From Isochrysis galbana (lineage: Eukaryota; Haptophyta; Isochrysidales; Isochrysidaceae), in assembly GCA_018136815.1 (NCBI GenBank), contig CM030935.1, forward strand, positions 1,608,204 through 1,672,203: a stretch of DNA of 64,000 nt. The letters are read 5' to 3'. The position numbers were made by a program, and so were the translations under genes. Position 1 is the first letter of the stretch; the number at the start of each line of letters is the position of its first letter. A model generated the notes under the pieces. The model was given only the letters and a program-made list of their open reading frames with translations, searched no databases and was not told where the DNA came from. This document shows positions 55,221 through 64,000 of this stretch, one piece after another.

Positions 55221-56890
55221 CTGACAGATAAAGATGCTAAAAAAGGTTTGAGCGTTCCTGCTCTATCCCATGCTGTTGCCAGAACAGGTATTTGCGTCCA
55301 GAAGCCGTGCGCTTGGGGCGTTTGCCATCGCAATACAATAAGGGAAGCGATTCCCAAAGGCATGCGCACCAGTCCCAGAGCTCAGAACAACTAGAGATGC
55401 GCATGACGATTTGTTGGACGATATTCCCAGCTAACGAGCCCCTGCTTTGAATACTCAAGCGTCCCATATCCTCGGCGTGTGCGTGTATAGACGGACGGCT
55501 ACTGGCACGTCCCGATACAGGAGATGGCGAACGGAATGGTGCCGCCAGAAAACGGCTACCTCGACCGCTTGAGACCAACAAAGAACGCGAAGGTCGCTCG
55601 AGGCGCACTTCAAGCTCATACTTTTTCCAAGAGTAAACCGTGACCTGAACAACGCAGACAAATCGAGGAAGCTAGCGATGATGATGGGGCGTAGATGCGG
55701 TTCAAAACAAGGAGCAAACGCCGAGCTCAATGAATGCCCCCACCGGTGATGTGCCCGTTGTGGCTGAGGCCGGAAACGACATCACCCATCACCAAAAATG
55801 GCGCACACAACGGACACATCACCTGCGGCGCTTTGTCATCACCAAAAATGGCGCATACGGACTTTTCACTTCTCAGGGTGACAGGCTGGACGCATGATAA
55901 TTGTTGTCTCAGCATGCCACTCACCGAAAGCACACGACGCCAACTTTTTAGACTTGGCGCCTGGTCACAACGAATTTCTGCGTTTTGCCCGTCCACACGT
56001 AGCTCGATCATGCGAGATGAGCAAAAAAAAACATTGTCCTTCAGAGAGTAGGAGGAACTTGCGTGAGGACAAAGGGCGATATTGACACATCAATGCGGTT
56101 TGGGCATTGCCCTCCCAAAATCGCTTCATCAGTCAGCAAAAGGAAAGCATGCATGAAGGTATTCCTCTATCTGCGCAATTGACATGAAGGCTTTAGTGTG
56201 TGGCGATGCTGCACCTGGATGTGAACAAAGCCTCGCTTTACAACGAGCCACTCCTCGTTCCACCTGAAGCAGACCAACACTAAGGATGGGCTGAGAGGTG
56301 ATGCCCGCTGCTCTAAGATGTTCTACAGGGCTCCTCTCTATTGTAGGGTTTGGTTGGCCTCACATGTTGGCATCATCCTCCATTTCAGCATCCTGCATTA
56401 GCCGCATTAAGCAGGCACGCGCTGCCGACTGTGGGTCCTATGATAGAGCAACCGGGGTTGGAGTGGCATCAACGGCTGGTCATGCTTTGATGCCAGGTGC
56501 GACCGTTTCCAGGATCCTTGCTGTTTGGGCACGCGGAGCTTGCGCCGAACAGGTGGGGTTGGTGTCTGGGCATGATGAGTGCAGAGACCGCTGCTGCCTA
56601 CATTGCTGCCATCGGCGATGATCGGAGACGAGCCCTTCGCCTCGACCTACGCATGGGCGAGGGTAGGCTCTGTATGTCTATCTCCTTATGGCTGGCCCGA
56701 ACAGCCACACAAACCCGCAGGAGCCCCTTGCCTCAGCATGCTTGGGCCTTGGGATATGGAGGCGTGCTCACTGGTGGTGACGTTAGCAGCGTGCACTCCG
56801 CTCCAGCAGAGGCCTCGGTCGCCATCCTGGAGCCCCGTGTATGCTGGGGAGAGGAGCTGGGTCGGACAGCGAGGGGGAGCGGCTCGTTGC

Positions 56891-56964
<74 letters not shown>

Positions 56965-57165
56965 GCTGAGCGGCGAGATGCTCACCGATGGTCCGACGGC
57001 CCGATTCCCCCTCCCCCCCTCCCCCCTCCCAAAAGAATATGGCTACTACTACTATGATGAAACGAGAGGTCACTCGGAGGCCGTCGGCCATCAGCCATGT
57101 CCATGTACAAGTTACAAGTTACGGACAAAAATAGTCCCCCGGCCTTACTCTAGCTTTAGGCCTTT
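55221..57165. other. mostly unassigned; possible upstream exons and microsatellite
   Basis: 55237-55608 (minus) has a 123-codon frame that may contain upstream exons of the MATH gene. 55746-55821 holds a 17-bp inverted repeat (GTGATGTGCCCGTTGTG / CACAACGGACACATCAC) and a duplicated CATCACCAAAAATGGCGCA. A plus-strand frame at 56497-56900 looks weakly coding (MSAETAAAYIAAIGDDRRRA) but is unassigned. A (CT)n tract lies at about 56897-56965. Confidence 0.3.
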
Positions 57166-57167
57166 TT

Positions 57168-58331
57168 AAGGTGGTCCGTGCATGAGAGGGCCCACCACCG
57201 GTATAACGTGGACAAAGGATCGTGCTCCGCTGGCGGGAGAGGGGAGGAGGAACAGCGACACTGAGACCGACAGACCACTGGCTGACTGCGAGGAGGAGGA
57301 GGGAAGGGGATGGAGGAAGCGGCGGAGGCAGGGGCAGATACCCGTGGCGGTGATGTGCACTCGCCAGAGCCGTCGCGCCATTCAACAGTGGTCACAGGGG
57401 AGGATGCTGGTGACATGATTGCGGCTGACGTCCGCAGCAGAGACGGCGTCGTCCGGCGAGCAGCACGATGGGTGTGGAACGCCCTATCTCCCAAGGCAGA
57501 GCTCGAGCGGGGTGCAAGGAGAAGGAGGAGGACCAGCACCTCGTCGTCCGACTTCGGTTCGCCTGGTGGATGTGGTGGGTTGCGCCAGTCCCTCAAGCGT
57601 GTGCGGGAGCCCCCCCACCCCCACCCCCTCTACCGCCGCCGCCGCAAGGGAGGGAAGTAGCAGACCGGGCCTATGTAGTGCATGCCCAGGTGCTGTTCGC
57701 GTGGCTGCGGGGAACTTTTTCCTGTCCAACCTGCGGCGCCAAGGATTGTCTGCAGCCAGGCACAGAGTCACGCGTCTGGGGAAGCTAGAAGCTACGGCAT
57801 GGTCCTCAACTTTGTCTGCGAAGAGTGTGAAGGCGAGCTTCAGTTCCGGGGCGGCAACTCCCTCGTGGCGGCACAGCCTGCAGAAGTGGAGCGCAAGCAG
57901 AGCAGCTGTTTCTGTCCAACGAGGCCATGCGGGCCGTGCTGGGCTGCCTCCTCACCGGCACGAAGAACACAGCGTTCGCAGCGCAGGCGGTGGCTCAGGA
58001 ACTGGAACCAATGGGTCACTATGTCTTTGGCAGGTATGTCTCGCACGTGGCACCAATGTGTGAGGCTGTGCGCACTGAGTCCATTGAGCTGCTGAGGTAC
58101 GCGACAGTCAGGTATGGCTGGGTGTTTGGTGAGCACATCATCGGCGACCTCATTGTGACAAATGACTTTTTCTGGGCGACAAGAGGCCACCACTCCCTCA
58201 ACGGCACGGGGACTATTTGCGAGTTGACATCGGGTGGGGTCATCGCCGCACAGCACTTCTGCAAGCGTGTGCCCAAGAACTCGAGCGCCAGCGCGTACGA
58301 GGCCACCGCGAAGTCCACTCGAGCTCCGTGA
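57168..58331 (+). pseudogene. Mutator-like (MULE) transposase relic
   Basis: The plus strand carries, in order, FSCPTCGAKDCLQPGTESRV, NFVCEECEGELQFRG and, from 57927, MRAVLGCLLTGTKNTAFAAQ with DLIVTNDFFWATRGHHSLNG and AAQHFCKRV. The order of a CxxC knuckle, a helical segment and a D-x-W-x-x-RGHxSLNG strand matches the Mutator-like transposase domain (PF20700 type). Adjacent pieces are in different frames, so there are at least two frameshifts or unrecognised introns. The left flank (AAGGTGGTCCGTGC at 57168) resembles the flank at 8073. A decayed DNA transposon. Confidence 0.5.
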
Positions 58332-58695
58332 GTCACACCCTCATTCCGCGGTGCTCGTGGATCGCCTCCCCTCGCGTGATGGCCTCGACTCTCCCCCTCT
58401 TGTCGCTACGAGTGTGGAGACCCCTAGCGATAAGGGTGAGGTCCTGGTCACCGTCTGGAACCTCTCCGCCCGCCCGATCACCCTGCCAGCCTACTCTCCG
58501 GTCTTCACCCCAATCCCCCTAGTAGTGTGCGGGGGGAGCCGCCAGATGGCGGGGGGAGAAGGGCCGGGGGAGTGGGGGTGGGGAGTGGGAGTGGGGGTGT
58601 GGAAAGTATGCTACGTACTACGTGTAGATCGACGTGTAGTGGGTAGTGGTTCCATTCGCCGCGAGTGCGGTAAGAATACTAAAAGGTTTACCCCT

Positions 58696-59555
58696 CACTC
58701 TCCTGGCACACCTGATTGATGGCTTGCCATGAGCACACAGCCCTGCTGACTCACTTCTCTCCCCACAGGCCCGCCTGACTCGCCCGTCCTAGTTCTATCT
58801 AGTTCTGGCCCGTCGCGGCCTGCCCATCTCTTTAACCAGCCCCTCCTCCCCTTGGGCCCCCCAGCCAGCTCCAGTCGTCCTGCAGGGGCGCGGAAAGCCA
58901 GCGAGGGAGAGGCAGGAGGGGCCAGGGCCATGCCGCCATGCCCTAGCCTCTAGCCTCACCTGCCCCCCGAGCTGTGCTCCCAGCAAGCCCCTACAGGCCA
59001 CCTGGGGACCTGAAGAGGGGCCGCAAGCGCGCGCCATGGGCCCCCGCCGCAGGGAAGAGAGCAGGAAAAGGGAAGAGGGAGGGGAGGGGGGAGTGGCAGC
59101 TCTCCCCTCCGGCAAAAAGTGTCTTCTCGCCCTGTTTGGGTAGTAAGAGAAGACGGGGGCACGCACCAGACCCCGGAGGGAAAGGCCGCGGCCCGCCGCG
59201 GCCACTCGCCTTGGCGAGAGGGATAGCTAGAGGGATTAGCGCTTCTGGGCTCCTATCTCACGAGTGCCCCCCTCCCCCCCCCCCGCGTTGCTTTTACCCT
59301 TTACCCGAAAGGGGTTTTCCCCCAGCGTGGACTCGAGGAGAGGACGCGCTGGGGTGCGCGGGGTCGGTGCGTGCACTGGGGGACTGGGGGGAGGACAAAT
59401 ATCGAGGGGAGGGGGCAGTGCCCCCGCCCCCCGGTATCACTCGGACACCTGGCTCGCCAGGCATGCAGGCATGGCGGGATTCCGGTACTGAAACGTTATG
59501 TCCAATTAGCTAGTGGCTAGTGGGGGTGGCTAGGATGTAACATTATTTATTATTC
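58696..59555 (+). repeat. family A repeat, copy 5 (lacks hairpin end)
   Basis: Begins inside the family at CACTCTCCTGGCACACC and runs to GGATGTAACATTATTTATTATT. Like copy 2 it has the GGTATCACTCGGACACCTGG block and an ATT-rich end. Missing one end while keeping the ATT tail resembles 5'-truncated retroposon copies. Confidence 0.75.
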
Positions 59556-59644
59556 GTATTAGCACTAACAAAAAAATACCCCCCCAACCCCAACCCCAAC
59601 CCCAACATCAACATCCAACATCAACATGCTAAGCAAGAGTTAGT
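59556..59644. repeat. short CCCAA-type tandem repeat
   Basis: AACCCC repeated three to four times, followed by CATCAACATCCAACATCAAC. Too short for a telomere; ordinary microsatellite. Confidence 0.6.
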
Positions 59645-59878
59645 CCAAAATTCGCCCCATTGACCAGCAACAGGCCTGCCCGGAACCCGCGCTCTGAACC
59701 AGGCTCGCGGTAGCGCACCCGAGCCAAACCCCGGATACCGAAGACAAAGGAATGAAGGGGGAAAGGGGAGGAGGTGGAGGGAAGGGAAGTTAAGGGCGGT
59801 GACAGTAGGGATGGGGAAGTACCCTAGTCTAGTAGGTGTGTAGCCCAGAATCTTCAGATGTTTTTTTTTTTTTTTTTT
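59645..59878 (-). repeat. family B repeat, minus orientation
   Basis: Ends on the plus strand with GTGTGTAGCCCAGAATC, TTCAGATG and 18 T. The CGGATACCGAAGACAAAGG landmark is at about 59740. Confidence 0.7.
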
Positions 59879-60319
59879 AGTCCAAAATTCGCCCCGCCCA
59901 GATTCCCAGAGCCACAGGAGGAGCCTTGAAACAAGGACGGAAAGCAGCAGACGGAGCCGTTCAACCTTCTGAGAAGGGAGAAGGAAGTATCGGACAACTA
60001 GAAAGAGGCGAAGGTGTCTTTTACTACATAACTAGGGTGTGCCGTTCCCCGCTCTGTCTTTGGCGGTACCATAGTCTCTTCTCTCTCCTTTTCTCTCTTC
60101 TTCTTTCTTCTTCCATCTTCTGCTCCCACTTCCTCGGATACACAAATGAGAGGTGAGAGAGAGTGAGCGCGGGGCGTGATCTCTCTCTTCCTTCTCTCCC
60201 TCTGTTTCTTCTGATGTACTCCACTCTACTCTACTTGATCTCCCTTTTTTTTTCTGATCTCCTCTGCTCTCTGGCAATCTTCTTCCGCCTCTCCTCGGCG
60301 CTGGCTGCACCTCCACGTC
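59879..60319. promoter_or_regulatory. 5' region of the HHL1-like gene
   Basis: Rich in TCTCTC/TTCTTC pyrimidine stretches between 60065 and 60300, typical of a 5' UTR and promoter in this genome. No TATA box is evident. Confidence 0.35.
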
Positions 60320-61333
60320 ATGCAACTCCACTGCCTTCTGCTCGTCGGCGGGCTGAGCTTGGCGCACGCGCTGGCACCTGGCGGTCCGGCGACGCTTCGG
60401 GCACCGGCCGCGGCAATCTCCTCCGCGCGTACATCTCAGATCGTCCTCGGCCGGAAGGGCCGACCTCAGATTCCTGGAGGTGGCATGATGGGCCAGTCAG
60501 CGCAGCAGCAGGCAAGTCGCTCTCGCCCCACCTGCGCAGTCTGCGTGGCCCTTTGGCTAGTGAACGCGACCGATTGTTTCCACCCATTTGCCTGCTTGAC
60601 CCTCATTTTCGCGCATACTTCGATGATATATGTTGCTTTCTCTCCGCAGATGCGTGAGCCTGAAGCCCCACCGGATGGCACACCCCTTTTCTATCTGTAC
60701 GCCCGGAACCCGAAGACGCGCGTCATGTGGTACCCTGTCTCTATGCTACGCGGTGATCAGCAGTCGAAAGGGCTCATCTCTGCTTGGCTCGGCTCGCCCA
60801 TTGGTACGCTACTGACAGATTCCACTACTTCAGCTCTTGAACTCATCGTGACCTCCTCTTGATCGCCGCAGGCAAGTCCGTTTTCAAGGATAGGCTTGAT
60901 GAGGGTATAGCTCGCTCGATTTTCGAGAGCGAGCGTCGACTTACGGATATGGCACGCCAGCAGTATCCTGCGATCAAAAAGATTCGGCAGCTCGAGTGGG
61001 GCTACAAGCTGGTGGACCGGGATGTCAATGAAAAGGTATGCTCATGGAGGGCCCAAGATGTGCCGTGTGAACTTGATCCACGTGGAGGGCCCCAGTCTTC
61101 AGGAGGAAGCGCGTGAATAGGCCGGTCCGTCGCCGCTACCATCAACACGTAATCAACACAACGCACCTAGCTTTGGCCTGAGCCGCCCGACGGCTTGGCG
61201 CTTCCTTTTTGTGTAGGTTGCCAAGGGTGAGCTTGAAGAGCAAAAGGTCCTCATGGTGACGAAGGACATGGTCCAGGATTCGTGGGCCGATAAGGCCATG
61301 AAATCTGCTCGGGGACTCCTCGGCCAGTCTTAG
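60320..61333 (+). CDS. HHL1: HHL1-like plastid photosystem protein, four exons
   Basis: Exons 60320-60511, 60650-60803, 60872-61035 and 61217-61333 give 208 residues. Intron 1 is GC-AG (GCAAGT...CCGCAG, 138 bp, a multiple of three without an in-frame stop); introns 2 and 3 are GT-AG. The leader MQLHCLLLVGGLSLAHALA is signal-peptide-like, then comes a transit-like region. The conserved core reads FYLYARNPKTRVMWYPVSM, KSVFKDRLDEGIARSIFESE, and LEWGYKLVD. This matches Arabidopsis HHL1 (FVLFIR...WYPLS, IYKDTIARNIAAVIYRDE, FRYGYKLVE), a thylakoid protein that with LQY1 helps repair photosystem II under high light. Functional equivalence is inferred. Symbol given by homology. Confidence 0.7.
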
Positions 61334-62067
61334 GCGCACATGAAAATGAATTTCCTCCACCATACCGGCTATTGGATGATTGATTTTATGGAAGATGAAT
61401 TGATGGCGCAGTGCAAAGTTGCTCCATCACACCACAGGCTCACATAGCTTGTTTTGCTGTTCATCTTAGACCATGTTCTGGTCTGTGGTGTTCGTCAAGT
61501 CCAGGCACCCAACAGCCGCCCTCCCCATACGCCCTGTTCGTTTCCGCCCATGCTTCTGAGATGGCAATTGTAGGCTTACGGATTCAGGGGGTGAGCTTCT
61601 TGTTGTGCTTTTTGTTGTGCTTGCTCCGCATTCCAAACTTCAAATGCATCTAGGAACTCGCATTTGTTAACTAGACTGTCTAGCTCTAGCAACGGGCCGG
61701 CGCTGGCAAGCCCCAGCAGGTGCCTGAGAGCAGGGGCGCGTGGGAGAGATGGTCGGGATGGGGTGAATGAAGAGGAGAGCGATTTGCCCGAGGCCGCAAC
61801 CTCAGGCCTATTTTTTTTCCTCGCTGTCGCTGACTCCCCCACATCTAGGGCATACAATTCCTTGAGCTTGCGCGGGTGTCCAGACTGCCAAGATGTCGTC
61901 AGAGTGAATGCTATCAATTCGCATCGCGCATGGTGAAAAAAAACTGGACCTCAGGTTACACCTTCACGCCACAGTCTCAGCTTGTGCAATAGGGCCCGTT
62001 TCCCGTTTTCCGCTTCATCAGATCTATGAAACGGGGCGGAGTTGGAGTTGGGGCGTCGAAGGAGGGG
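61334..62067. other. spacer; possible minus-strand exon
   Basis: A minus-strand frame at 61576-61917 (113 codons, ending LVNKCEFLDAFEVWNAEQAQ and QKAQQEAHPLNP) is protein-like and may be a real exon, but no family is recognised and splice partners are not visible. The rest holds the presumed 3' UTR of the HHL1-like gene. Confidence 0.3.
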
Positions 62068-62150
62068 GGGAAACATCTGAAGATTCAGGGCTAACACTGA
62101 CTATCGCACTATCGCTTGGGCACACTCTACCACTCTACCCAACTATCGAC
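62068..62150 (+). repeat. family B start
   Basis: AACATCTGAAGATTCAGGGC then CTAACACTGACTATCGC; it grades into the LTR-element relic at its right, as family B does at 27.8 kb. Confidence 0.5.
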
Positions 62151-63240
62151 ATCACCCTTACCTCCCACGCCTCTCGCTGTTGTGCCCGGGCGCTCGCGGC
62201 AAATCGCTTTGCGTCGTGTGCGCGCCCTCCCCGCCTTCCCGCCCTCACACCCTCAATGCACTTGGCAAGCCCGTGCCCGAACGCATCTTCGCCCGCCTCG
62301 CCCAACTTTGGGCTGAGCGCCACCACTCGGAACCCCCTCGAGCCCATGTCGCCACCACGGTCGAAGACGAAGCGTCCGTCCTTGCCATGGTCGACGATGA
62401 CCTCAAAGGCGCCCCCACCCCTCCTTCCGTCGAAGCCGACGCTCCACCGCCGTCCTCTTTCTTTGCGGGCTCCCTCGCCATCGCCGCCGACGCCCTTCTC
62501 CCTCCGTCGGCGTTTCCCTTCCCGCCCGGCCCGTTCTCCGACGACCCCCGCGCCGTCCCCTCGACCGTCGGCCCTCTATGCTCGTAATTTCTTTCGTCCG
62601 TCCATCGCCACTCTCCCTTTCTTTCTTTCTTTGTTCGTTCGTTTGCTTGCATGTCCCTCTCCCCCCTTCCCGCCTCTTGCGATGGGCATCCCCTTCTTGG
62701 GTGTCCCATCGGGGGGGGTGTTGCGGTCGGGGGGAGAGCCGCCCTTTAGTTAGGCTTCCCAAAGAGAGGCCCTCTCTCTTTATTTACTTTCCCGCCTTCG
62801 CGTGTTTTGGTTTCTCCCTTCGGGTTGCATCCTCTCCGTCCGATCGGGATCCTCCGATCCCGATCTCCCTCTCTCTCCCCCGTGTGTTAGGATAGGGGTG
62901 ATCGCTCTCGATCCCCCTCCCTTGTTTTCTCATGTGTGCGCCCCCTTTCTTTCCTTGCGCGCGCCCCGTGTGTTTCCGCGCGCTTTCTCTTGTCCCAGAG
63001 TTCCGAGAGTCGCGCCCATGGCCGCACTCCCTGGGGCTCTGGGCGAGCTCTCTCGACCACCGTCGCCCCGGGCTCGTGTGAGCGGTGTCCCTGCCTGTGC
63101 CATGCCTCCCTCCAGCCCCAGTGCTCCCCGTGCTCAGCCCTCCGTGAGCACGGTCGCCCCTGGAGAGCCCCATTCCTTGTCTCAAGAATCTTTAGAGTCC
63201 CAATCCACATCCACAGCCACAGCCACTCCACTCCGCCAGT
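62150..63240 (+). mobile_element. LTR-retrotransposon relic: internal end plus LTR
   Basis: A G-rich tract (TCGGGGGGGG) at about 62708 is followed by TGTTGCGGTCGGGGGGAG, the same layout as the polypurine tract and LTR start of the copia-like element. The LTR-like part runs to about 63235, where CCACAGCCACAGCC resembles the other LTR ends. The upstream 62180-62587 frame is low-complexity. Older than, and diverged from, the 27.8-kb element; broken, mostly missing. Confidence 0.5.
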
Positions 63241-63370
63241 CACAAGAGATATGTCCACCGTGGATATAAAAGAGTATATCAATATTTTTGTAAACGACCA
63301 TGGACATTCGATGGCTTCATTTGAGTGATATCCCATATTTGATGGAACGCGACCTTTGCACAACCTATCT

Positions 63371-63678
63371 GCAGCCACGCCCGCCTTACCCCCCCCCCCA
63401 CCTGCCTTGCGGCTCGTCCCCTCGTGCTCTACCTAGGGGCTGGGTGTATGAGGCTTCCAGTGGCAGGCGGTGTGTGCCGATCCCCGATGGTCTATTTCTC
63501 CACTTCCTACTCCTATTGCGCCATCGGGCTATCGGCCGTTACCTCTTACTTACTCTTACGTGTTTTCCTTTTCGGCAGACGCGTATCAAGTCGCAAGGCT
63601 TTTTGTTACCGAGTAGAGCACGAGGGGACGAGCCGCAAAGCAGGTGGAAGGAGTGAAAATGGAAGCGGGCGTGGCTAC
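63371..63678. mobile_element. 308-bp MITE with ~65-bp inverted repeats
   Basis: The left end GCAGCCACGCCCGC and the right end, on the minus strand, GTAGCCACGCCCGC, are followed inward by ACCTGC(C/T)TTGCGGCTC and GTCCCCTCGTGCTCTAC in both arms. No coding capacity. Target duplication not resolved. Confidence 0.75.
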
Positions 63679-63926
63679 AAACAGACGCGCTGGGCCGCGC
63701 GCGCGGCGAGAATATTAAGAAGATTTTTTGTTATCAGAATGAGGCATTGTACATCACAACGAATATCCGTTGATGGGGTGGCAAACCTAGGTGCACTTGA
63801 AGTGATGGGAAACATGACTGAAACATCCATAACATCGCGTCACCAAGCCATGAGATCTGTTGACGAAGCACAGACGAAGCACACTCTTGTTGGGGACACT
63901 CCTTGTCATGCAACAATAAGGCAAAA
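63679..63926. other. intergenic, no gene seen
   Basis: Short spacer, presumably the 3' UTR of the minus-strand gene entering from the right edge. Confidence 0.3.
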
Positions 63927-64000
63927 TCAGCGGAAGGTCTTCTTCTTCTCCTTGATGTCCGTCGCCTTGCCCTTGCCACGTTTGCCCAGAGCCCCTTCCT
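63927..64000 (-). CDS. C-terminal end of a gene beyond the right edge
   Basis: The minus strand from the edge reads EGALGKRGKGKATDIKEKKK, then TFR and a TGA stop at 63929-63927. The basic, lysine-rich tail looks like a true protein C-terminus, such as a nucleolar or ribosome-associated protein, but 23 residues are not enough to assign it. Confidence 0.4.
   Translation of the reverse strand, partial: EGALGKRGKGKATDIKEKKKTFR

Noticed and set aside
58400-58520. Peptide KGEVLVTVWNLSARPITLPA suggesting a dUTPase-like or retroelement segment
   Set aside because: Only about 35 residues match the general pattern, with no catalytic motif; too short to call next to the Mutator-like relic.
59580-59620. 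Telomere-like CCCCAA repeats
   Set aside because: Only three to four units, interrupted at once by CATCAACATCC; an internal microsatellite fits better.

Overview
This is nuclear DNA from a eukaryotic microalga. It is GC-rich and dense in simple repeats, and short GT-AG introns occur together with GC-AG introns. A plastid-type chaperonin 60 and an HHL1-like photosystem protein both begin with a hydrophobic leader, as expected for a complex (secondary, red-type) plastid. Together with an ELO elongase this suggests a haptophyte or another chromist alga. That assignment is an inference; no rRNA, tRNA or organelle marker is present to fix it.

About a dozen host genes form islands: a golgin with a C-terminal GRAB-like domain (3.4-4.8 kb, minus), an AI-2E/PerM-type membrane protein (6.6-8.0, minus), four-exon Cpn60 (16.5-19.0, minus), a large IQ-motif multi-spanning membrane protein (19.8-22.1, plus), WDR43/Utp5 (23.7-25.9, minus) divergent from a putative plastid protein (26.4-27.3, plus), a class 3 lipase with an IQ motif (35.2-37.2, minus), a DMT transporter (42.7-43.9, minus), an ELO elongase (46.8-47.6, plus), a seryl-tRNA synthetase-like protein lacking recognisable motifs 2 and 3 (48.9-50.3, minus), a MATH-domain gene (54.5-55.2, minus), HHL1-like (60.3-61.3, plus), and partial genes at both window edges. 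They are unrelated housekeeping, membrane and plastid functions; I see no operon-like or pathway clustering.

The rest is mostly mobile DNA, often nested. (a) Elements whose ends carry a short hairpin starting CAACTA, in two groups: A, with a C-rich GCCC-type start, and C, whose ends contain the start codon of a CCCH-finger protein. (b) Family B repeats, with a stem-loop terminus and a conserved antisense reading frame. (c) A young Ty1/copia-like LTR element at 27.8-32.5 kb inserted in a family B copy, plus three older LTR relics. (d) An hAT transposon at 51.1-52.7 kb with its 8-bp target duplication, plus an hAT relic at 15.2 kb. (e) A Mutator-like relic at 57.2-58.3 kb. (f) An IS5-like transposase relic beside a 1-kb inverted-repeat element flanked by CTAG, and a 308-bp MITE at 63.4 kb.

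A stretch at about 9.8-12.7 kb holds intronless, partly AT-rich reading frames resembling genes of large DNA viruses of algae, and is treated as a virus-derived fossil. Fragments of a phytanoyl-CoA dioxygenase-like gene occur at 12.7 and 54.0 kb. A 100-base N gap lies at 46,649-46,748.
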